From NCBI GenBank assembly GCA_030589715.1, contig JAUUVE010000165.1, forward strand, positions 1 to 5,686: DNA of 5,686 bases. Reading direction: 5' to 3'. Shown here piece after piece: positions 1 through 5,686 of the stretch. Under the pieces are notes generated by a model. It was not told where the DNA came from. It did no database searches and saw nothing but the letters and a program-made list of their open reading frames with translations. Source of the DNA: Desulfobacteraceae bacterium. Lineage in GTDB: Bacteria; Desulfobacterota; DSM-4660; Desulfatiglandales; Desulfatiglandaceae. Position 1 is the first letter of the stretch. Each line of letters begins with the position of its first letter. The translations under genes and the position numbers were made by a program.

Positions 1-3000
1 GGTCGTGGGACTCAACGATCACCCTGCTTATCTTCCCTGTAACCTTATCCCTCTTTTCCTGCATGGTACGACCATCCAGGATATCACCGACTTTGACAGT
101 GCCCGGGACCTCAGTGATTATTGGTATGGTAAAGGGGTCCCATTCAACCAGGACCTGATTGGATTCTACCCTCTCACCATCGCGAACTCTTAAGGTAGCA
201 CCGAATAGTATAGGGTATCGCTCTACCTCCCTTCCTCCCTTGCCCAGGATGGCCATCTCACCGTTACGGCTCATGACCACGAGATTTCCCTCTTCGTTTT
301 CCACTGTCTTAAGGTCGACAAACCTGACCTTCCCTGAGTTTCTGGGCTGAATTGTCGTCTGCTCCACCCGTTGACTTGCAACACCACCGATATGGAATGT
401 CCTCATGGTGAGCTGGGTACCGGGTTCCCCAATAGATTGGGCAGCAATGATACCGACGGCCTCGCCAATATTGACCTCATGGCCATGGCCCAGGTCCCTG
501 CCATAGCATTTACTGCAAACACCGTGCTTGGCCTGGCATGTCAATGCGGACCTAATCATGACCTTCTCTAGTCCGGCATCCTCAATTTCCTTTACCTTCT
601 TTTCGTTAATCTCCTCATTTGCCCTCACCAAGAGCTCTCCTGTGACCGAGTCATGGATATCCTGAAGGGCTATCCTGCCCAGGACCCTCTCTCCGACCCT
701 TTCAAGGATCTCTCCTCCTTCCACAAGCGCCTCCACCCAAATCCCATCCATCGTGCCGCAGTCCTCTTTAGAGATGATCGCATCCTGCGCCACATCAACC
801 AATCTTCTGGTCAGATAACCTGAGTTGGCGGTCTTCAGGGCGGTATCGGCCAAGCCCTTCCGGGCTCCATGGGTGGAAATAAAATATTGCAAAACGTTTA
901 GGCCTTCCCTGAAGTTGGAGGTAATGGGGGTCTCGATGATCTCTCCGGATGGTTTGGCCATCAACCCTCTCATACCAGCCAACTGCCTCATTTGATCTTT
1001 GCTTCCCCTACCCCCCGCGTCGGACATCATGTGGATTGGGTTGTAGCTACTAACCTCAACCTTCTCATTTTTCGGCCCCACAACCTTTTCTACTGCCATT
1101 TCTCTCATCATCTCTGATGCCACATCCTCCGTGGCCTGTGCCCAGATATCTACAACCTTGTTGTATTTTTCTCCGTCAGTAATGAGCCCGCCAACGTACT
1201 GATTATCGATCTTTCTCACCCCCCTTTCGGCACTCTCGATGATCTTTTCTTTGTTAGACGGAATCACCATATCTTTCATGGAGATGGATATTCCTGACCG
1301 GGTTGCGTATTTGTAGCCAACATCTTTTAGTCTGTCCGCAAAAATGACCGTGGCCTTGATGCCTGCCCTGCGATAAGACTCGTTGATCAGGGATCTCAGC
1401 TCCTTTTTCGTCAAGAGCTTATTGATAAGTGAAAAAGGGAGCGATTCGGGCAGAATCTCATGGAGGAGCACGCGACCCGTACTGGTCTCCTGAAGCTTCC
1501 CCTCAATCCTGACCTTGATCAATGCGTGCAAATCCAGCTCACCCGCATCATATGCAATTCCGACCTCTTGTGGGTTGGAGAAGAGCTTGCCTTCGCCCTT
1601 TACGAAGGGCCGCTCCATGGTCATATAGTAAAGCCCCAAAACAATATCCTGGCTGGGGACAATAATTGGGTCTCCGTTAGCAGGAGACAAAATGTTATTG
1701 GTGGACATCATCAGGACCCTGGCCTCAATCTGTGCCTCGATGGACAACGGTACATGGACTGCCATCTGGTCCCCATCAAAATCCGCGTTAAAGGCGGTAC
1801 ACACCAAAGGGTGGAGTTGAATGGCCTTCCCTTCAATCAGGATAGGCTCAAAGGCTTGAATCCCTAAGCGGTGGAGGGTGGGTGCCCTGTTCAACAAAAC
1901 GCAATATTCCTTGACCACTTCATCTAGGGCATCCCAGACCTCCGGCAGTTCTCTCTCTACCATTTTCTTGGCACTCTTGATGGTAGTGACCAATCCCTTT
2001 TCATCAAGCTTGTTGTAGATAAACGGCTTAAAGAGCTCTATGGCCATTTTCTTGGGGAGCCCGCACTGATGCAAACGAAGGTCAGGGCCAACCACTATGA
2101 CCGAACGGCCGGAATAATCCACTCTTTTCCCAAGGAGATTTTGCCGAAATCTTCCCTGTTTACCCTTCAGCATGTCGCTAAGGGACTTGAACGGCCTCTT
2201 ATTTGCCCCGGTGACAACATTGCCCCTTCTCCCATTATCAAACAGGACATCCACTGCCTCCTGGAGCATCCTTTTTTCGTTTCTCACTATGATATCGGGG
2301 GCGCTCAGGTCCAAGAGCCTTTTCAGCCTGTTATTCCGGTTGATCACCCTCCGATAAAGGTCATTCAAGTCGGATGTTGCAAATCTTCCTCCGTCAAGGG
2401 GAACAAGCGGCCTGAGGTCTGGTGGCAATACAGGGATAGCATTTAATATTGTCCATTCCGGTCGATTCTTTGAATTCCTAAAGTCATCAATAATCTTCAG
2501 TCGCTTGGTCAGCTTTTTCCGTTTTGCCTCCGACCTGGTCTCCAACATCTCGACTCTGAGGGTTTCGGAAAGTTTGTCTAAATTCAGGCTTTTTAGCATG
2601 GCCTGAATCGCTTCCGCCCCAATACCCGCCTCAAATCGATCCCTGTAATCCTCCCTTGCCTGTTGCAGCTGTTCATCAGTCAGTAAGGCCCCTTTCCTAA
2701 GCTGAGGATCCGTGACATCGCCGGGGTCGATAACGATATAAGCTTCAAAGTAAAGAACCCGTTCCAACTCCTTCAAGGTCAAATCCAGGAGATTGCCCAC
2801 CTTGGAAGGAAGACACTTCAAAAACCAAATATGTGCCACAGGGGCAGCCAGCTTGATATGCCCCATCCGTTCTCGGCGAACCTTGCTTTGGATCACCTCC
2901 ACTCCGCACTTCTCGCACACGATGCCCCTGTGTTTCATTCGCTTATACTTACCACAGTTGCATTCATAGTCCTTGATAGGGCCAAATATCTTCGAACAGA

Positions 3001-3169
3001 AGAGACCATCTCTTTCTGGCTTAAAGGTCCTATAATTGATGGTCTCTGGTTTCTTTACCTCACCGAAAGACCACTCTTGGATCTTTGCTGGCGAGGCCAA
3101 AGAAATTCTCACCGCATTAAAGCTCGATGGATCCTTGGGCTTTGCAAAAAAACTGTATAGTTCTTCCAA
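1..3169 (-). CDS. rpoC: DNA-directed RNA polymerase subunit beta' (3' end outside window)
   Basis: This is the largest subunit of bacterial RNA polymerase, which carries the catalytic Mg site in the cytoplasmic core enzyme. About 1056 residues are present; the family is usually near 1350-1400, so roughly 300 C-terminal residues are missing. Visible in order: zinc-binding domain with Cys70, Cys72, Cys85 and Cys88; clamp coiled coil that binds sigma (about 268-310); rudder (about 311-329); switch 2 with GKRVDYSGRS (about 347-356); catalytic NADFDGDQMA with Asp463, Asp465 and Asp467; bridge helix (about 760-795); second zinc site with Cys804, Cys878, Cys885 and Cys888; trigger loop MRTFHIGG with Met922 and His926. 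From about residue 933 to the window edge runs an SI3-type trigger-loop insertion resembling that of E. coli. The start is TTG at 3169: an AAAGGAG lies 7 bases upstream, an in-frame TGA at 3187-3185 closes the frame, and the encoded MEELYSFF matches the usual N-terminus. It lies downstream of rpoB in the same direction and is presumably co-transcribed. Domain names come from family knowledge; residues were read from the sequence. Confidence 0.98.
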   Translation of the reverse strand, partial: MEELYSFFAKPKDPSSFNAVRISLASPAKIQEWSFGEVKKPETINYRTFKPERDGLFCSKIFGPIKDYECNCGKYKRMKHRGIVCEKCGVEVIQSKVRRERMGHIKLAAPVAHIWFLKCLPSKVGNLLDLTLKELERVLYFEAYIVIDPGDVTDPQLRKGALLTDEQLQQAREDYRDRFEAGIGAEAIQAMLKSLNLDKLSETLRVEMLETRSEAKRKKLTKRLKIIDDFRNSKNRPEWTILNAIPVLPPDLRPLVPLDGGRFATSDLNDLYRRVINRNNRLKRLLDLSAPDIIVRNEKRMLQEAVDVLFDNGRRGNVVTGANKRPFKSLSDMLKGKQGRFRQNLLGKRVDYSGRSVIVVGPDLRLHQCGLPKKMAIELFKPFIYNKLDEKGLVTTIKSAKKMVERELPEVWDALDEVVKEYCVLLNRAPTLHRLGIQAFEPILIEGKAIQLHPLVCTAFNADFDGDQMAVHVPLSIEAQIEARVLMMSTNNILSPANGDPIIVPSQDIVLGLYYMTMERPFVKGEGKLFSNPQEVGIAYDAGELDLHALIKVRIEGKLQETSTGRVLLHEILPESLPFSLINKLLTKKELRSLINESYRRAGIKATVIFADRLKDVGYKYATRSGISISMKDMVIPSNKEKIIESAERGVRKIDNQYVGGLITDGEKYNKVVDIWAQATEDVASEMMREMAVEKVVGPKNEKVEVSSYNPIHMMSDAGGRGSKDQMRQLAGMRGLMAKPSGEIIETPITSNFREGLNVLQYFISTHGARKGLADTALKTANSGYLTRRLVDVAQDAIISKEDCGTMDGIWVEALVEGGEILERVGERVLGRIALQDIHDSVTGELLVRANEEINEKKVKEIEDAGLEKVMIRSALTCQAKHGVCSKCYGRDLGHGHEVNIGEAVGIIAAQSIGEPGTQLTMRTFHIGGVASQRVEQTTIQPRNSGKVRFVDLKTVENEEGNLVVMSRNGEMAILGKGGREVERYPILFGATLRVRDGERVESNQVLVEWDPFTIPIITEVPGTVKVGDILDGRTMQEKRDKVTGKISRVIVESHD

Positions 3170-3176
3170 CGCCTCT

Positions 3177-3183
3177 CTCCTTT
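3177..3183 (-). promoter_or_regulatory. Ribosome binding site of rpoC
   Basis: The minus strand reads AAAGGAG, then AGAGGCG, then TTG. The strong Shine-Dalgarno match and ideal 7-base spacing decide the TTG start at 3169. No ATG or GTG lies between the in-frame TGA at 3187-3185 and this codon, and the next in-frame ATG is at residue 78, inside the zinc-binding domain. The site lies just outside the repeat-like element, so it is probably part of the original rpoB-rpoC spacer. Confidence 0.85.
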
Positions 3184-3229
3184 GTCAGTTACCCTAGATT
3201 TGATAGTCTCGTAAAAAGTCGAAAAGCTC

Positions 3230-3256
3230 ATTATGTGGGTAATGCCCCGACGTCAA
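3230..3256 (-). promoter_or_regulatory. Candidate sigma-70-type promoter ahead of rpoC
   Basis: The minus strand has TTGACG (3256-3251, 5 of 6 to the -35 consensus) and CATAAT (3235-3230, 5 of 6 to the -10 consensus), with a 15-base spacer. That spacer is short of the usual 16-18, which weakens the call. Transcription would start near 3223, giving a leader of about 55 bases before the rpoC TTG. The site lies inside the repeat-like element, so it may have arrived with it. rpoC is normally read from promoters upstream of rpoB or the ribosomal protein genes; this would be an additional source. Confidence 0.25.
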
Positions 3257-3302
3257 ACTTATGAAAATAATTCACAATACCTAAACTCCTAAATTCGCAA
3301 TT

Positions 3303-3328
3303 GCCCGTAAAAAGGACTCTTTACGGGC
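3303..3328 (-). other. Perfect 9-bp stem-loop directly after rpoB
   Basis: The arms GCCCGTAAA (3303-3311) and TTTACGGGC (3320-3328) are exact reverse complements around an 8-base loop. In the rpoB transcript the hairpin starts 3 bases after the stop codon. Neither side is followed by a run of T: the downstream minus-strand sequence is AATTGCGAATTT. It is therefore not a standard intrinsic terminator. It could act in mRNA stability or processing, could weakly pause polymerase, or could simply be part of the repeat's end structure. The structure is seen directly; any function is inference. Confidence 0.6.
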
Positions 3329-3331
3329 GTA

Positions 3332-5686
3332 TCAAATTTTACTATCCTCAAAAAGCTGAATCTCCAGTCCTAGGCTCTGCAGTTCTTTCATGAGCACCTT
3401 AAAGGACTCGGGGAGTCCAGCCTCAAGGACATTATTGCCTTTGACTATCCTTTCATACATCCGGGTCCTCCCGGCCACATCATCCGATTTGACTGTCAAA
3501 AATTCTTGGAGTGTATAGGCGGCGCCATATGCCTCCATGGCCCATACCTCCATTTCTCCTAATCTCTGGCCACCGAACTGGGCCTTCCCACCAAGAGGCT
3601 GCTGAGTCACAAGGGAATATGGCCCGATAGAACGCGCATGCAGTTTATCATCCACCAGGTGGTGAAGTTTCATTATATACATAATGCCAACAGTGATCTC
3701 CTGGTCAAAAGGTTCCCCTGTCCTGCCATCGTAAAGAGTAGTCTGTCCCGTTACGGATAACCCTGCCTCCTTCAGGCACTTCTTTATCTCATCCTCCTCA
3801 GCACCATCAAAGACAGGTGAGGCCATGGGGACCCCGTCCTTGAGCAGACGCGCCTTCCCGATAAGCTCTTTATCGGACAAATCCCAAAAGAATTTATTAT
3901 ACTCTTGCTTATGAAAAATGGGCTTTAACTTGCGTCTCAGTTCATCGGCACTGTTCATTTTATCCAGGAGCTTCCCAATCTGTTTGCCCAATTCACTCGA
4001 AGCCCACCCCAAATGGGTCTCCAGGACCTGTCCCGCATTCATCCTTGACGGAACGCCTAAAGGATTCAGGATGATATCCACTGCAGTCCCATCAGCAAAA
4101 TAGGGCATATCTTCAACCGGGAGGACTCTTGACAAGACCCCCTTGTTCCCATGACGACCGGCCATCTTGTCGCCCACGGAAAGTTTACGTTTTACTGCCA
4201 CATATACCTTCACCATCTTGATGACGCCGGGGGCCAAGTCGTCGCCAACACTCAATCTCTCTATCTTATCTTCAAAAAGCTTGCCTATACGGGTCATCTT
4301 GTCGGAGAAATTCTCAAGGATTGACTCTATCCGTTCGATCTCATTCATGGCCGCCATTATATCGGCACCGCCCCAGGCCTCAATTTCAACATTCTCTATG
4401 TCCTTTGGCTTTATCGTCCTCCTTGCCTGTACGAGCAGTTCTCCAGTCCCCCTGTCATGCAGATCTGTCTTTAGCATTTTGCCAACCAAGATATCCTTCA
4501 GCTTCTCCCTTGCGCTCCTCGTGATGACTTCCTCCTCATCTCGTAGATCCTTTTCAAGCCGTGAGGTTGCCTCGGCCTCAATGTCGAGGCTTCGCTGGTC
4601 CTTGTCAACGCCTCTCCTGGAGAACACCTTGACATCTATCACGATTCCCTGAACCCCGGGACGAGCTCTCAGGGAGGTATCCTTGACTTCACCAGCCTTG
4701 TCTCCAAATATGGCCCTGAGTAGCTTCTCCTCAGGGGATAGCTGAGTCTCCCCCTTTGGCGTTATCTTTCCAACCATAATATCGCTTGGTTTGATCTTTG
4801 CACCTATCTTGATAATCCCACTTTCGTCTAAATTCTTTAGGGCCTCCTCCCCCACATTAGGAATATCCCGAGTGATTTCTTCAGGACCCAGCTTTGTATC
4901 CCGGGATACCACCTCAAATTCCTCTATGTGGATCGAGGTATAAATATCCTCCTTCACCACCCTTTCACTTATGAGCATGGAGTCTTCAAAGTTATATCCA
5001 CCCCATGACATAAATGCCACCATCACATTCTGTCCCAAGGCAAGCTCGCCAAGTTCGGAGGCTGGACCATCGGCAATAATTTGCCCTTTCTTGATGATGT
5101 CCCCTTTTTCTACAATGGGCTTCTGAGTGTAGCAGCTGTTCTGATTAGATCTCTTGAAGTTCACTAATTTGTAGATTTCAACCTCCGGTTCATCATCCGA
5201 TCCAGGGCTGGACCTGATAACTATTCGTGAGCCATCTACATCCTCAACCACGCCATCCCTTTTGGCAATAACGGAAACACCTGAATCGCGAGAGACCACG
5301 CCCTCTATTCCTGTCCCTACTAAAGGCGCCTTAGCCGTCAAGAGGGGAACGGCCTGACGCTGCATATTTGATCCCATCAGAGCCCTATTGGCATCGTCAT
5401 GTTCTAGAAAGGGGATCAGGGAGGCAGAAATGCTCACAAGCTGATCTGGCGACACATCCATGTACTTGACATCCTTGACAGGGATCTTCCCGGCTTCCCC
5501 CTTTACTCTCACTGCTGCATCTTGTCTTATAAACCGTCCGCTCTTATCCAGGGGGGCATTGGCCTGCGCAATAGGATAATCCTTTTCATCAAGGGCAGAC
5601 AGGTATTCAATCTTCTTGGTTGCCCTCCCATTCTCCACCTGCCGGTAAGGTGTCTCGATAAACCCGTATTCATTTACCCTTGCATA
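3332..5686 (-). CDS. rpoB: DNA-directed RNA polymerase subunit beta (5' end outside window)
   Basis: This is the second-largest core RNA polymerase subunit. It forms one jaw of the active-site cleft and contacts substrate NTPs, nascent RNA and sigma. The frame enters at the window edge with YARVNEYGF and gives 784 residues before TGA at 3334-3332. By alignment from memory with E. coli it begins near residue 578, just past rifampicin cluster II, so about 575 N-terminal residues and the resistance region lie outside. In fragment numbering, seen in order: the HDDANRALMG stretch; GGYNFEDSM with Glu234 and Asp235 (E. coli 813/814, NTP-entry region); an SI2-type insertion ahead of GDDLAPGV; GDKMAGRHGNKG with Lys507 and Lys515 (E. 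coli Lys1065/1073, near the initiating nucleotide); SRMNAGQVLETHLG; KLHARSIG with the active-site histidine; and the conserved C-terminus QPLGGKAQFGGQ to FEDSKI. The stretch between the Glu-Asp pair and the first lysine is 21 residues longer than in E. coli. The final Ile codon and stop lie inside the intergenic repeat. Confidence 0.98.
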   Translation of the reverse strand, partial: YARVNEYGFIETPYRQVENGRATKKIEYLSALDEKDYPIAQANAPLDKSGRFIRQDAAVRVKGEAGKIPVKDVKYMDVSPDQLVSISASLIPFLEHDDANRALMGSNMQRQAVPLLTAKAPLVGTGIEGVVSRDSGVSVIAKRDGVVEDVDGSRIVIRSSPGSDDEPEVEIYKLVNFKRSNQNSCYTQKPIVEKGDIIKKGQIIADGPASELGELALGQNVMVAFMSWGGYNFEDSMLISERVVKEDIYTSIHIEEFEVVSRDTKLGPEEITRDIPNVGEEALKNLDESGIIKIGAKIKPSDIMVGKITPKGETQLSPEEKLLRAIFGDKAGEVKDTSLRARPGVQGIVIDVKVFSRRGVDKDQRSLDIEAEATSRLEKDLRDEEEVITRSAREKLKDILVGKMLKTDLHDRGTGELLVQARRTIKPKDIENVEIEAWGGADIMAAMNEIERIESILENFSDKMTRIGKLFEDKIERLSVGDDLAPGVIKMVKVYVAVKRKLSVGDKMAGRHGNKGVLSRVLPVEDMPYFADGTAVDIILNPLGVPSRMNAGQVLETHLGWASSELGKQIGKLLDKMNSADELRRKLKPIFHKQEYNKFFWDLSDKELIGKARLLKDGVPMASPVFDGAEEDEIKKCLKEAGLSVTGQTTLYDGRTGEPFDQEITVGIMYIMKLHHLVDDKLHARSIGPYSLVTQQPLGGKAQFGGQRLGEMEVWAMEAYGAAYTLQEFLTVKSDDVAGRTRMYERIVKGNNVLEAGLPESFKVLMKELQSLGLEIQLFEDSKI

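Larger units (their letters stand above)
3198..3337. repeat. MITE-like element with terminal inverted repeats in the rpoB-rpoC gap
   Basis: The left end (3198-3220) and the reverse complement of the right end (3315-3337) match at 19 of 23 positions. Both outermost 8 bases read ATTTGATA. The inner parts are CGTAAAAAGTC on the left and GACTCTTTACG on the right. A third copy of the 9-mer CGTAAAAAG lies at 3306-3314. The 140-bp span has no coding capacity and fills most of the 162-bp gap. I see no clear target-site duplication at the edges. From memory, intergenic repeats with a TCGTAAAAAGTC-like end are scattered in Desulfobacterota genomes; I cannot confirm this here. Alternatively it could be a transcript-folding element with no mobile past. 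Confidence 0.6.

Noticed and set aside
5..571. Short plus-strand open frames at 5-193, 159-350 and 371-571
   Set aside because: These are antisense shadows of the RpoC trigger loop and its insertion, with no independent support.
1460..3160. Plus-strand open frames at 1460-1867, 2069-2446, 2172-2357 and 2831-3160
   Set aside because: All are opposite the continuous rpoC frame, which holds the catalytic and zinc motifs. None shows a recognisable domain.
1..3169. Possible broken rpoC, since no complete frame is bounded within the window
   Set aside because: Codon-by-codon reading from 3169 to 1 shows one uninterrupted frame with all expected motifs; it is merely cut by the window edge.
3280..3295. 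Tandem 8-base repeat CCTAAACT / CCTAAATT
   Set aside because: Only two imperfect copies in an AT-rich stretch; too short to mean anything by itself.
3303..3328. Intrinsic terminator between rpoB and rpoC
   Set aside because: The stem is perfect but no T-run follows on either strand, and stopping here would cut off the downstream essential rpoC.
4167..4652. 161-residue plus-strand open frame opposite rpoB, with smaller ones at 3918-4103 and 4321-4524
   Set aside because: They lie wholly antisense to conserved RpoB sequence, are rich in Ser, Leu and Ile in a low-complexity way typical of reversed coding sequence, and match no family I recognise.
5636..5638. GTG as the start of rpoB
   Set aside because: The same frame stays open upstream to the window edge and encodes the conserved YARVNEYGFIETPYRQ, so this is an internal valine.

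Overview
This window is a core transcription locus. Two genes lie head to tail on the minus strand and fill almost all of it: the 3' two-thirds of rpoB (RNA polymerase beta subunit, 5686 down to 3332) and, downstream, the 5' three-quarters of rpoC (beta' subunit, 3169 down to 1). Both run off the window, rpoB at its N-terminal side and rpoC at its C-terminal side. I read rpoC codon by codon across the whole stretch and found no frameshift or internal stop. The rpoB frame is likewise open to the window edge.

The organism looks like a Gram-negative bacterium of the proteobacterial lineage in the broad sense. RpoC carries an insertion in the trigger loop (SI3 type) and RpoB carries an SI2-type insertion, and both proteins align closely with E. 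coli outside these. Divergence from E. coli, moderate base composition and the intergenic repeat make a Desulfobacterota (former Deltaproteobacteria) member my best guess, but this is inference.

Layout: 1-3169 is rpoC, with a TTG start preceded by a strong Shine-Dalgarno sequence. 3170-3331 is a 162-bp rpoB-rpoC gap. 3332-5686 is rpoB, starting just after the region equivalent to rifampicin cluster II. The two subunits together form the catalytic centre: beta gives the NTP-contacting lysines and the downstream side of the active site, and beta' gives the Mg-binding aspartates, bridge helix and trigger loop.

The only unusual part is the gap. Nearly all of it (3198-3337) is bounded by imperfect 23-bp inverted repeats (19 of 23 positions match), like a small non-autonomous transposable element (MITE). 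Its outer end overlaps the rpoB stop codon. It also holds a perfect 9-bp hairpin and a plausible promoter facing rpoC. Only about 28 bp of the gap lie outside it, so the ancestral spacing was probably short. I see no new multi-gene system, RNA gene or CRISPR array here.
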